35,837 nt of DNA from an uncultured Pseudomonadota bacterium (GTDB lineage: Bacteria; Pseudomonadota; Gammaproteobacteria; Steroidobacterales; Steroidobacteraceae), in assembly GCA_903862885.1 (NCBI GenBank), contig CAIOZU010000024.1, positions 1 to 35,837 of the forward strand, read 5' to 3'. Each line of letters opens with the position of its first letter. Within the stretch, counting starts at the first letter, position 1. Positions 18,407 to 26,837 of the stretch are shown one piece after another. The translations under genes were made by a program, and so were the position numbers. The notes under the pieces were generated by a model. It was given only the letters and a program-made list of their open reading frames with translations. It did no database searches and was not told where the DNA came from.

Positions 18407-18817
18407 TTACCGATGGCTGACGGTGGGGGGTGTGGCGGGTTGTGCGGCGGCTAAGGCCGCCGCCTTGACCCAGCCTTCGACGGTCTTTGTTTCGATGTCC
18501 TCGACAGTTCGCACTTTAACGTAACCGGCGCGCTGGTACAGCACCTGCACGCGTTCTCCTTTGAGCACGGAGTGAAGCACAGGATAACCCCGACCGGGGC
18601 CGGTCTGCAGGTCCAAATACGGTGAATTGACCTGCACCAGGGTGACGGTCGCGGGTGCTTTGGTCGCGCCCCCTGCGCTGCAGCTGACCAAGAGGACGCA
18701 GCTCAGCCAAGTGGCTGCCTGTAAGAGGGGGCGAGGGGATCGCCTCGCGCCTGGGGCGGCTGTTGGTGCCCCGTCGCATCTACCGCTCGTTGAAGGTAAA
18801 CTATTTTTATATGGCAT
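18407..18817 (-). CDS. SH3b-domain lipoprotein
   Basis: This protein of about 136 residues has an N-terminal signal with lipobox LVSC (Cys about 46-48) and a C-terminal bacterial SH3 domain: VNSPYLDLQTGPGRGYPVLHSV, KGERVQVLYQRAGYVKVRT and EGWVKAAAL are the standard SH3b strands. Such domains often bind peptidoglycan. The start is uncertain: ATG at 18817 has only a weak CGGA element, while ATG at 18886 has AGAGG five bases upstream but gives a very long n-region. It is the promoter-proximal gene of the minus-strand pair with the beta-barrel and diverges from the TPR/TolQR operon, which suggests a cell-wall tether for that machine. Confidence 0.82.
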   Translation of the reverse strand: MPYKNSLPSTSGRCDGAPTAAPGARRSPRPLLQAATWLSCVLLVSCSAGGATKAPATVTLVQVNSPYLDLQTGPGRGYPVLHSVLKGERVQVLYQRAGYVKVRTVEDIETKTVEGWVKAAALAAAQPATPPTVSHR

Positions 18818-18884
18818 AGGTTCGTGTCCGGGACGACTTTTCGGCAGGCTTTGGGATGAAGATTCTTTAATCGCAAACGCTATC

Positions 18885-18909
18885 ATAGAGCCTCTATCGT
18901 GACATGATA
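18885..18909. promoter_or_regulatory. Nested dyads in the divergent promoter of the envelope cluster
   Basis: ATAGAG-C-CTCTAT (18885-18897) is a perfect six-base dyad. TATCAT (18881-18886) and ATGATA (18904-18909) form an outer inverted pair around it. The position between the two divergent arms of the cluster suits an operator controlling both. Confidence 0.45.
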
Positions 18910-18992
18910 AAGCCCATTGGCGATGGGGGCCTTGGCGCGTGGGGCGCGGTCTCCCAATCTCGGATCGGTGGCGGTTGGAAAACGGTGAATTC

Positions 18993-19643
18993 ATGGCTGT
19001 TTGTAAGACGCGTTTAGCATCGCAGAGACTCGCGGTGCGGGCCCTCGGGTTTGGGCCTTGCAAAAGCGTGCTGGCCAGTGGGTTGTTGGCCAGTGCGTTG
19101 ATCGTCAGTGGGTCGCTGGTCAGTGGGTCGATGGTCAGTGGGTCGATGGCCTGGGCGGACTCGTCCCCATCGGTCGCAGCGCCATCGACCGATCCTAGGC
19201 CTGCGCTGGATAGCGGCCTTCAGGGTCTTAAAAAAGACGCGCTGGATTTAAAAGTCGAGCTGTTTTCATTGCGCGAAGATCTGTTATTCCCATCGAGCAA
19301 TCAGTTGGCGGTGTTTGTGTCTATGGACGTCGGCGAATTTCTGTCGCTCGATTCGGTACAGCTGCGTGTCGATGAAGTCGAAGTGGCGAATTACTTGTAC
19401 ACCGCGCGCGAAGCGAGTGCTTTGTTGAAAGGCGGCGTACAGCGACTGTATCTAGGTAATCTTAAAACCGGTGAGCATGAATTGGTCGCTGTGTTTATCG
19501 GGACCGGACCGCACCATCGCGAGTACCGCCGCGCGGCGACCGTACGCGTCACTAAAGCGTTAGTCCCTAAGTACGTCGAGCTTAAAATCACCGATCGTAA
19601 GGTGCGTGCCCAACCAGAATTTGAGATTAGGGACTGGGAGTGA
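18993..19643 (+). CDS. Periplasmic protein of the Glt-like cluster
   Basis: This 216-residue exported protein is of unknown biochemical function. An unusually long signal region (about residues 1-55) has its hydrophobic core built from five tandem pentapeptides and ends in AWA before DSSPS. The mature part has a short helix (LKKDALDLKVELFSLREDLLF) and a beta-rich domain with VFVSMDVGEFLSLDSVQLRVDEVEVANYLY and KTGEHELVAVFIGTG, reminiscent of an Ig-like or carbohydrate-binding beta-sandwich. ATG at 18993 is chosen; GGTGA is near it. It is first in the rightward operon, and the next gene starts within its stop codon (GTGA overlap). A position like that of periplasmic Glt components is inferred, not shown. 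Confidence 0.75.
   Translation: MAVCKTRLASQRLAVRALGFGPCKSVLASGLLASALIVSGSLVSGSMVSGSMAWADSSPSVAAPSTDPRPALDSGLQGLKKDALDLKVELFSLREDLLFPSSNQLAVFVSMDVGEFLSLDSVQLRVDEVEVANYLYTAREASALLKGGVQRLYLGNLKTGEHELVAVFIGTGPHHREYRRAATVRVTKALVPKYVELKITDRKVRAQPEFEIRDWE
19074..19148 (+). repeat. Five 15-base tandem repeats inside a signal peptide
   Basis: Consecutive 15-base units at 19074, 19089, 19104, 19119 and 19134 encode ASGLL, ASALI, VSGSL, VSGSM and VSGSM. The last two units are identical (GTCAGTGGGTCGATG) and the third differs by one base. Units keep frame, so slippage would lengthen or shorten the signal's hydrophobic core. Confidence 0.9.
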
Positions 19644-21283
19644 CGGCAGCGCGTATGAAGAGCCTGAGGCTATGCTGGCTTTGTTGGGCTGCGTGCGCGC
19701 TGTGGGTGTCATCGGCGGCGCTCGCCTCGACCGAGCGTTGGGAGCCTTTGCGCCCCGGTGCGGTGCCGATGGTTGTCAAAGATCTGTTTTACGGGGATGT
19801 GCTCTACGAGTTTTATCAAGAGCACCCGCTGGATGCCTTAACGCGCATTTTGGCTTATGAGCAAGCCGGCCGCATGGATGGGCAGCGGGCTGATGCCGAT
19901 CTCATGGAGGCGGCGCTTTGGCTACAGTTAGGTCTGCATGCGCAGGCGACTGAACAATTGAATCGTGTGCTGGCGTCTCCGACGTCAGCGTTTAAGAAGA
20001 ATCAGGCTCGTCTTTATCTGGCGCAGGTGTGGTACGTGCGTGGTGAGGACGCTAAGGCGCAAACCCTGCTAGAACAAATGAGTGGCCGCTTGCCTGCTGA
20101 CATGGAAGCGGAGCGCGTACAGGTGCTGTCCAATGTGCTGATTCGACAGGGCCACTATGCGGCGGCAGCGTCGTTGCTGCGCAGTTGGCATGGCTTCGGT
20201 GAATTGGTGTCTTATGCGCGTTTCAACTTAGGCGTGGCGCTGCTGCGCGATGGCCAGTTGGCGGCGGGCAAACCGATATTAGAAGAGCTGGGGCACTTGC
20301 GCTCAGCCAAGCCTGACTTATTGGAGTTGCGCGATCGCGCCAATCTGGCGCTGGGTTTCGCGCTCTTAGAGGCCAATCGCCCGGCAGAGGCTAAGCCGCT
20401 GTTTCTGCGCGTTCGCTTAAAGAGTCAGTTCGCCTCACGCGCCTTGCTCGGATCCGGTTGGGTGTTAGCCAAACTCAAAGACACGCGCGGTGCGTTAAGT
20501 CCGTGGAGTGCGCTGCAGGCACAGCCTAGAGTAGATACGGCGGTCTTAGAGGCGTTGTTGGCGGTACCGCGTACGTATCTGTCGCTTGGCGCCCCCGCGC
20601 AGGCTGCTGAGCAGTACGAGCGTGCGCTGCAGGTATTGGGCGATGAGCGCGGCGCACTCAATGCGGCGTTGCTGCGGTTGGCGGAGCCTGATTTTTTTAA
20701 ACACATCGTACAGCCGATTGTGGAGAATCAAGACGACGGCTGGTTGCAGGCATTGCGAGCCCATCCCGAAATGCCGGAGTCGCGATATCTTTATGATGTA
20801 TTGGCCAGCCACGACTTTCAGGAAGGGCTGACCATGTATCGCGAGTTGCATTACTTGGATAAGACCTTGGGTAGTTGGCAGCCGTTGGTCGAGTCAAATC
20901 AAGCCATCATGGCATCGCGAGAGGATGCGCTTAAGGACAAGGCGCAGGTGGCGACTGCTTTAATCGATAATCAATTGGGTGGCGCACAGATGTCAGCGGC
21001 TGCCCCTGTGCATGCCACGCTATCGCGGGCGGTCGCTGACATGCAGGCCCTTAATCAGGGGCTTGCGCTGCGCGTAGCCAACGCGTCGGCACGACACGAG
21101 GACCTACGACGCCAGGCGGGGGCCTTGCAAACGCGGGTCCTTAAGGTGCTGGCGGATGAGGCGAGTGCCGATTTAATTACCCAGCGTGAACGCGTTGATG
21201 CCTATGAGCGCCAGGCGGTGTATGAACTGGCGCTGATCTACGATCATGCCTCGAGTACGCCACGTCCGTCGGGACACCCATGA
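19640..21283 (+). CDS. Periplasmic TPR-repeat protein (GltD/GltE-like)
   Basis: This 547-residue exported protein is mostly helical hairpins of TPR/Sel1-like type, e.g. ALWLQLGLHAQATEQLNRVL, ARLYLAQVWYVRGEDAKAQ, ARFNLGVALLRDGQLAAG, ANLALGFALLEANRPAEA and TYLSLGAPAQAAEQYERAL across residues about 85-340. The C-terminal third is a long helical, probably coiled-coil region with ASARHEDLRRQAGAL. A signal peptide (LCWLCWAACALWVSSAALA) precedes it. The GTG at 19640 overlaps the previous stop codon; ATG at 19655 is an equally possible start and gives a cleaner signal. TPR proteins in the Agl-Glt complex scaffold the periplasmic part; the same role is inferred here from operon position. Confidence 0.82.
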   Translation: MTAARMKSLRLCWLCWAACALWVSSAALASTERWEPLRPGAVPMVVKDLFYGDVLYEFYQEHPLDALTRILAYEQAGRMDGQRADADLMEAALWLQLGLHAQATEQLNRVLASPTSAFKKNQARLYLAQVWYVRGEDAKAQTLLEQMSGRLPADMEAERVQVLSNVLIRQGHYAAAASLLRSWHGFGELVSYARFNLGVALLRDGQLAAGKPILEELGHLRSAKPDLLELRDRANLALGFALLEANRPAEAKPLFLRVRLKSQFASRALLGSGWVLAKLKDTRGALSPWSALQAQPRVDTAVLEALLAVPRTYLSLGAPAQAAEQYERALQVLGDERGALNAALLRLAEPDFFKHIVQPIVENQDDGWLQALRAHPEMPESRYLYDVLASHDFQEGLTMYRELHYLDKTLGSWQPLVESNQAIMASREDALKDKAQVATALIDNQLGGAQMSAAAPVHATLSRAVADMQALNQGLALRVANASARHEDLRRQAGALQTRVLKVLADEASADLITQRERVDAYERQAVYELALIYDHASSTPRPSGHP

Positions 21284-24200
21284 GAGGGTATCGGCTGTCA
21301 CCACCGGTTGGGGTTCTCAGCGTGTCGATCGCGCTGCTGTTGAGCGGTTGTGCCGCTCGCCACCGTCCATCGCAGCTGCCCCCAGAAGACACGCAAACGG
21401 TGGCCACCGTTCAATCGCAGGCAGTGACGGTACGTGCTGATCAGAGTGTGCCGGAGGCAGCGTCGCGCGCTGAGGCGGCGTTTCAACGCTACCTGGTGCT
21501 GATGCATGCGGAGCCGGCGCTGCGTGCTGAAACCATGCGCCGACTCGCCACTATCAAGCTCGAATCAGGTGAGCGCGAGCGAGCAGAGACGGACGCCCTA
21601 GAGGCCTCGCCCGCCAGTACTCGCGCGGCAATTGCTCTGTACTCGCAGCTGCTGAAAGATTATCCGGACTATCCTAAAAAGGATGTCGTCCTCTATGAGC
21701 TCGCTCGAGCCTACGAGGCAGAGCGACAACCCGAGCAGGCTTTGGAGGCCCTCGAAGCGCTAGGTGGTGGGTATCCGTCGAGTCATTTTGCCGCTGAGGC
21801 GAATTTTCGGCGAGGCGAAATCTACTTTGGCGCCAAGCGTTGGGTGGATGCCGATGCAGCCTATACGCAGGTCATTGCGCAAGGCACGGGCTCTGAGTTT
21901 TATGAGCAGAGCCTCTACAAACAAGGCTGGTCACGCTTTAAACAGAGCGAGTTTGACAGTGGATTGCATTCATTCTCGATGGTGTTGAGTCGCTATCTGC
22001 AGGACGCGCAAGGTCAGCCGAAGTCGATTGATTCCTTGGCTCGGCCGCAGCGTGAGCTCGTGGATGACACGCTACGCATCAGTGCCATCATTTTCTCGTT
22101 CGATGACAATAGTCAGGCCATTGATCGATTTACTGAGCGTGAGGGGCGTAAGACCTACGATGCCTTGTTGTATGACGCGCTGGGTCAAATCTATCTGTCT
22201 AAAGAGCGCTGGATTGATGCCGCAGATGCATATCATGCTTATGTGAAGCGCTCTCCAGAGGACTCGCTGTCACCTAGTTTCTTGCTGCGCGCCATTGACG
22301 CGCTCACCAGCGGTCGTTTCGTTTCGCTGGTGGTTGATCAGAAAAAAGAGTATCTCGAGCGCTATGCGCCAGACTCAGCCTTTTGGACGGCGCACCCTGA
22401 GTTAATCAACACGGCGGTGTATACCGCGTTGCGTGGCACCTTTAAGGACCTAGCGGGCTTCTATCATGCGCAGGCGCAGACCTCGCACGCCCCGGCTGAC
22501 TATGAAGAAGCGGCTCACTGGTATTTGCAGTTTATCCGCTTTTTCCCTCGTGATCCTGAGGCGGCGGATACCCATTATCTGTATGCCGACTCACTGTTTG
22601 AGAGTCAGCAGTATGAACGGGCTGTGGATGAGTACGTGCGTACCGCCTACGACTACCCCAATAGCGCGCGAGCGGCCGTGGCAGGCTACGCGGCGCTGGT
22701 GGCGTATGAGAAGCGCGAGGCGCAGTTGAGCGAGCCGGAGAAAGCGGCATGGCATGCGCGTGGCCTGCAAGAGACTGAGCATTTTGCGCTGGTGTTTAGC
22801 GCGCATCCTGAGAGCAATGCGCTGCTTGCACGCACCGCGCGTGCTTGGTACGAACTGCATGACGATGATCAGGCGCTTCGGGTCGCGAATGAGTTGCTGC
22901 TGCGACACGACACCCTCGCGCCCAGCGAACAGCAAACCGGGCTCACGGTGCTTGCCAATATCCGATTTGAGCGCGGTGAGTTCGCCGCCGCCGAAGTCGC
23001 CTACCAACAGTTGCTCGCCATTGTGCCAGTGACGGATGCGCGCACCGCGGCACTGGCTGAGCGATTAGCCGCTTGTATCTACAAACAGGGTGAGGCGTTG
23101 CAGGCGACCGGTCAATCGACCCAGGCAGTGGATCAGTTCTTGCGCGTCGCCAGTGCCACACCCGATGCCGCCATCCGGGTGACCGCTACTTATGATGCCG
23201 CCTCGCTGTTGTTGGGCTTAAAAGATTGGCATCGAGCGATTGAAGTGCTGTTGCGCTTTAGGCAGGATTTCCCGCGGGATGCGCGCCAAAGTGAGGTCAC
23301 GCGGCGATTGGCGGTGGCCTATGCGGAAGCCGAGTTATTTGCTGAATCGGCAGTGGAGTTCGCTAACATATCAACCGCAGCCGATGCGTCGTTGGATATG
23401 CAGCGCGAGGCGCTTGATTTAGTCGCCCAATACAAAGAGCGTGCCGGGGATCTCGTGGGTTCGAATGCGGCGCTTGAGCAGTATGTGCAGCGCTTCAGTG
23501 ATCACTTTGAGCAAGCGATGGAGGCGCGCCAGAAATTGGCGGATGCTGCGGCCAACCGCCATGACGGGGTGGCGCGAGTGCGCTGGCTGTCGGCGCTCAT
23601 CAAGGCGGAGGCGGCGCCTGACTCCTTGCACACCGATCGCGCCCGCTCATTGGCCTCGCACGCTGCGTTGGAGCTCGCCCGCAATGAGCGCGATCGCTTT
23701 AATGCCATTGAGCTCACCCAGCCCCTGAAAAAGAGTTTAGCCACAAAGCGCCAGGTCATGCAGCAGGCCTTGAGCCAATTGGAGGCGGCGAACGCCTACG
23801 GGATCGCTGATGTCGCCACGGCGGCGACCTTTGATATTGCGGAGATTTATCGGCGCTTGGCCAGTGATTTGATGAAATCCGAGCGACCCAAGAATCTGTC
23901 GGCTGAGACGCTCGAGCAGTACGATGTGTTGATTGAAGAGCAGGCTTTCCCTTTCGAAGAGCAGTCCATTGACGTGCACATGGTCAATGTGGGGCGGGCG
24001 GCTTCCGGCGTGTACGACGTGTCGGTGCGCGCCAGTTACGCAGCGCTTGCCGTCTTAAAGCCAGCACGCTTTGGCAAGCGGGAAGTGGACGTGGAGTGGG
24101 CTTTGACACCGGATGAGGCGCCGGTTGAGGGGGCGGCAAGCACACCATCGGCGCTTGCCATCCAATGGTCCGGCGTACTCGGTTTGATTGAAGTGGGGGA

Positions 24201-24660
24201 TACGGCGGCAGGCCTCACTGCGTTTACTGCATGGTCGGCGCAGCCGGGTCGGGCGGGGGCGCTCGCGTCGTACAATGCGGGCGTGCTGTTGGCGCGTGCG
24301 GGGCGCGCCGTAGAGGCTGAGGCTCAGCTGTTACACAGCCTAGAGCAACTGCCCGACCAAGACCGGGCCTATGTCGAGTTAGGCTTCGTGTATCGCCTGC
24401 AGGGTCGTTTTGTAGAGGCCAGACAAGCCTACGGAGAGGCGCTGCGGCTGAAGCCTGACAGTCGAGTGGCTCATCAAAATGCTGGCATCTTGAGTGATCT
24501 TTATACTCAGCAGCCCGAGGAGGCGTTGCATCACTATGAGGCTGCCCTCGCGCTCACCAGTCCTGATAGCATGCCCTTAGCGGCTTGGGTGGCTGAACTG
24601 AAACAGCGTTTAGGGATTAAGCCGAAGGTAGAACAGTCGGAGGACGGTTCACATGAATAG
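21280..24660 (+). CDS. Large TPR-repeat outer-membrane lipoprotein
   Basis: This 1126-residue protein begins with a lipoprotein signal ending LLSGC (Cys24). Most of the chain is TPR-like: AIALYSQLLKDYPDYPKKDVVLYELARAY in two parts, AEANFRRGEIYFGAKRWVDADAAY, SLYKQGWSRFKQSEFDSGLHSF, DTHYLYADSLFESQQYERAV, and a C-terminal pair AYVELGFVYRLQGRFVEARQAY. The repeats resemble YbgF/BamD-type units. ATG overlaps the previous stop by four bases, implying translational coupling, and the next gene starts eight bases before its stop. It is the likely outer-membrane scaffold of the TolQR/TonB-like machine, by analogy with the GltE/AglT-type TPR proteins. The exact orthology is not established. Confidence 0.85.
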   Translation: MRGYRLSPPVGVLSVSIALLLSGCAARHRPSQLPPEDTQTVATVQSQAVTVRADQSVPEAASRAEAAFQRYLVLMHAEPALRAETMRRLATIKLESGERERAETDALEASPASTRAAIALYSQLLKDYPDYPKKDVVLYELARAYEAERQPEQALEALEALGGGYPSSHFAAEANFRRGEIYFGAKRWVDADAAYTQVIAQGTGSEFYEQSLYKQGWSRFKQSEFDSGLHSFSMVLSRYLQDAQGQPKSIDSLARPQRELVDDTLRISAIIFSFDDNSQAIDRFTEREGRKTYDALLYDALGQIYLSKERWIDAADAYHAYVKRSPEDSLSPSFLLRAIDALTSGRFVSLVVDQKKEYLERYAPDSAFWTAHPELINTAVYTALRGTFKDLAGFYHAQAQTSHAPADYEEAAHWYLQFIRFFPRDPEAADTHYLYADSLFESQQYERAVDEYVRTAYDYPNSARAAVAGYAALVAYEKREAQLSEPEKAAWHARGLQETEHFALVFSAHPESNALLARTARAWYELHDDDQALRVANELLLRHDTLAPSEQQTGLTVLANIRFERGEFAAAEVAYQQLLAIVPVTDARTAALAERLAACIYKQGEALQATGQSTQAVDQFLRVASATPDAAIRVTATYDAASLLLGLKDWHRAIEVLLRFRQDFPRDARQSEVTRRLAVAYAEAELFAESAVEFANISTAADASLDMQREALDLVAQYKERAGDLVGSNAALEQYVQRFSDHFEQAMEARQKLADAAANRHDGVARVRWLSALIKAEAAPDSLHTDRARSLASHAALELARNERDRFNAIELTQPLKKSLATKRQVMQQALSQLEAANAYGIADVATAATFDIAEIYRRLASDLMKSERPKNLSAETLEQYDVLIEEQAFPFEEQSIDVHMVNVGRAASGVYDVSVRASYAALAVLKPARFGKREVDVEWALTPDEAPVEGAASTPSALAIQWSGVLGLIEVGDTAAGLTAFTAWSAQPGRAGALASYNAGVLLARAGRAVEAEAQLLHSLEQLPDQDRAYVELGFVYRLQGRFVEARQAYGEALRLKPDSRVAHQNAGILSDLYTQQPEEALHHYEAALALTSPDSMPLAAWVAELKQRLGIKPKVEQSEDGSHE

Positions 24661-25018
24661 AACAGGGCGGCTGCTGGTGTTTTTCTGCCTGAGTGGTCCG
24701 TGTCTGGCGGTGGCGGCACCGCCCGCGGCGACGGACGAGCCGGCGGCTAAAGCCAAAGTGCTTGATCGTTTGGATCTGGATGTATCTAAAATCACCGGCA
24801 CACGCGAACTCCCCAAGGTCATGGCCATCGTTCCTTGGAAGCCCGATGATTTAGGCGCCATGGCGGGTGGTTCCTTCGCGACCTTGGTGGATGAGGCGCT
24901 GCGGCCGGTGGATCGGCCGACGGTCCACCAGGAAGTGGTCTATTTTCAGGCGCTGCGGGCGGAGTCCGCGGCGAACACAGTGGCCCCGACGAGCGATCAT
25001 TCGGGATCAAGTCACTGA
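24653..25018 (+). CDS. Small periplasmic protein of the Glt-like cluster
   Basis: This 121-residue exported protein has a signal peptide of about 22 residues (cleavage near AVAAP). The mature part carries LDLDVSKITGTRELPKVMAIVPWK (about residues 41-64), where GTRELPKV and IVPWK look like a short conserved signature. The segment LVDEALRPVDRPTVHQEV follows, then a low-complexity Ser/Thr/His tail. No enzyme motif is visible. It overlaps the large TPR lipoprotein gene by eight bases and precedes the TolQ-like gene by 69 bases. From memory, a protein with this signature sits at the same place in related gammaproteobacterial clusters; this needs a search. Function unknown. Confidence 0.72.
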   Translation: MNRTGRLLVFFCLSGPCLAVAAPPAATDEPAAKAKVLDRLDLDVSKITGTRELPKVMAIVPWKPDDLGAMAGGSFATLVDEALRPVDRPTVHQEVVYFQALRAESAANTVAPTSDHSGSSH

Positions 25019-25087
25019 CGGAGTTCAGAGCACAGCGGGCTTGGCGTGGGCTGAGCGCTTACCAAATTGATTTAACGGAGTAATAAA

Positions 25088-25783
25088 ATGAGCGAGTTTG
25101 ACGTAGTCATTAACTTTTTTAAGCAAGGCGGCGTGTTTTTATACCCGATCGCTTTAGTGTGGATCATTGGTTTGGTGATCGGCATTGAGCGCTTTATCTA
25201 TGTGGTCAGAGTCGATAGCGGCAATAAGCGCATTTGGGCTACGTTCCAACCCTTGTTCCAGTCGGGTAAGTTTCAGGAGGCCATGGCGCTATCCAATGAC
25301 TCAGAGACCGTGCTGTCACAGGTCTTGCGCTATGGCTTGAGTCGGATTGGCACCGCGAGACGTCGCGATGACATCGAGAAGGCGTTGGAGGAATCACTGA
25401 TCGAAGTGATTCCAAACCTAGAGCGTCGCACGCATTATCTGTCGGCACTGGCCAATATCGTCATGCTAATGGGCTTGTTCGGTACGGTGTTGGGTCTTAT
25501 TCATGCATTCGCGGCGGTGGCCCAAGCCAACCCCGCTGAAAAAGCCAGCTTGTTGTCGGCGAGTATTTCGGTTGCCATGAACAACACGGCCATGGGTCTG
25601 ATTGCGGCGATCACGCTCCTGCTAATGCACCTTTATATTGAGACCAAGACCACTACCATTGTCGATACCTTAGAGGTGGCTTCCGTTAAGTTCTTAAATG
25701 CCATTGGTGAGTCCCTGGCACAGAATGCGGCAGCAGCGACAGCTCAGCGTCCTGGCGGTGGAGCGCCTGGGGCCCGCGCATGA
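25088..25783 (+). CDS. MotA/TolQ/ExbB-family proton channel protein
   Basis: This 231-residue inner-membrane protein has three transmembrane helices (about residues 14-36, 119-144 and 160-185), the standard TolQ/ExbB topology. Signatures are MGLFGTVLGLIHAF in helix 2 and AMNNTAMGLIAAITLLL in helix 3. With TolR/ExbD partners it forms the stator that converts proton flow into movement of a TonB-like arm. GGAG lies upstream of the ATG. It is followed with a four-base overlap by the first TolR-like gene. In the Agl-Glt system the equivalent is AglR. It is distinguished from housekeeping TolQ or ExbB by its neighbours, not by residues I can point to. Confidence 0.93.
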   Translation: MSEFDVVINFFKQGGVFLYPIALVWIIGLVIGIERFIYVVRVDSGNKRIWATFQPLFQSGKFQEAMALSNDSETVLSQVLRYGLSRIGTARRRDDIEKALEESLIEVIPNLERRTHYLSALANIVMLMGLFGTVLGLIHAFAAVAQANPAEKASLLSASISVAMNNTAMGLIAAITLLLMHLYIETKTTTIVDTLEVASVKFLNAIGESLAQNAAAATAQRPGGGAPGARA

Positions 25784-26289
25784 GTGGATCGGCTTTTGCC
25801 CGACGACAAGCGCGCAATCACGCGCGCTATAAAGGTCGGAACGATATCAATATCGTTCCGATGCTCGATATTTTTACTATTTTGTTGTTCTTTTTGATTT
25901 TTACTGCGGTTTTCTCCAAAACCAACATTGTTGAAATGAATTTACCCGCGCGCAGCAGTGCGCCGCTTAAGTTACCCGACGGGCTGATTTTGGAAGTGGT
26001 CTTAAGAAAAAATGGGATCGTGGTGCAGGATAAAAACACGGGTCCGCTACAGCCGTTGCCAAACACAGCGAGTGGCTATGATTTCGATGGATTAACGGCC
26101 TATCTGACCCGGGTGAAGGCGCAGGTGCCTGACGATAAAACGGTGACCTTGCTGTTGGAGCAAGATATTCCATACGACACCATTATCGGTGCGATGGATG
26201 CGATGCGCTCAGTAGAGAACGTGGTGGGCGGAAAATCCATTCGCGCTGAGTTGTTCCCGCAAATAGCGTTGGGAGATGCGCCGACATGA
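25780..26289 (+). CDS. ExbD/TolR-family protein, first copy
   Basis: This 169-residue single-pass inner-membrane protein has a short basic cytoplasmic N-terminus, then INIVPMLDIFTILLFFLIF, a transmembrane helix at about residues 24-46 with the proton-pathway Asp30, and a periplasmic domain with VTLLLEQDIPYDTIIGAMDAMRSV, the usual ExbD/TolR fold. ATG overlaps the tolQ-like stop (ATGA), and its own stop overlaps the next gene. In the Agl-Glt machine two such proteins (AglQ, AglS) pair with one AglR, the same arrangement seen here. Confidence 0.93.
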   Translation: MSGSAFARRQARNHARYKGRNDINIVPMLDIFTILLFFLIFTAVFSKTNIVEMNLPARSSAPLKLPDGLILEVVLRKNGIVVQDKNTGPLQPLPNTASGYDFDGLTAYLTRVKAQVPDDKTVTLLLEQDIPYDTIIGAMDAMRSVENVVGGKSIRAELFPQIALGDAPT

Positions 26290-26819
26290 TTAGGTCGCGG
26301 CTTGGTAAAAAATTATCCGGCGCGCGGCGTCGTGGTGGCGGCGGTGGTGGCAGTAGCCATGGGATGCCCGCCATGGTGCCGATGATCGACATGCTCGTGA
26401 TTCTGGTCGTTTATATGCTAGTTCACACGGCTGATTATGAGATTGTGCCGAACAGCAAGAATATTTCAATTCCCCAATCCGTCTCTGAGGTTCGACCGCA
26501 CGAGTCGACCGTCATGATGGTCACTAAAGACACGGTCTTCGTTGATGGCCAAGAGGCGGTGGCGGTGAAGGACATCACGGTTGACAATATAAAGGCGACC
26601 GATCGCTTAAAGGCCATGTTGGCGGAGGCGACCCATCGCAAAGCGTTGATTCATCCTGGGGATGACAGTGCGCGCGAGATCACGATGATGGCTGATAAGT
26701 CACTGCCCTATAGCGTGTTAAAGCAGATCATGAGCACGGCGGCGGCGGCGGATGTTGGCAAAATGTCGCTGGCAGTCAATGCAAAAGAGCGGTCCTACAG
26801 TGGCCAGTCCCCTGAATAG
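26286..26819 (+). CDS. ExbD/TolR-family protein, second copy
   Basis: This 177-residue single-pass inner-membrane protein has an N-terminus with a glycine-rich run (about residues 17-22), then the helix MVPMIDMLVILVVYMLVH with proton-pathway Asp35, and a periplasmic domain containing KALIHPGDDSAREITMMADKS and PYSVLKQIMSTAAAADVG. The periplasmic part differs clearly from the first copy, so this is a diverged partner and not a recent duplicate. ATG overlaps the previous stop by four bases with GGGAG upstream. The TonB-like gene follows after 18 bases. Both Asp residues are present, so both copies may take part in the proton path. Confidence 0.92.
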   Translation: MIRSRLGKKLSGARRRGGGGGGSSHGMPAMVPMIDMLVILVVYMLVHTADYEIVPNSKNISIPQSVSEVRPHESTVMMVTKDTVFVDGQEAVAVKDITVDNIKATDRLKAMLAEATHRKALIHPGDDSAREITMMADKSLPYSVLKQIMSTAAAADVGKMSLAVNAKERSYSGQSPE

Positions 26820-26837
26820 GCGCGGAGTGATAGCACC

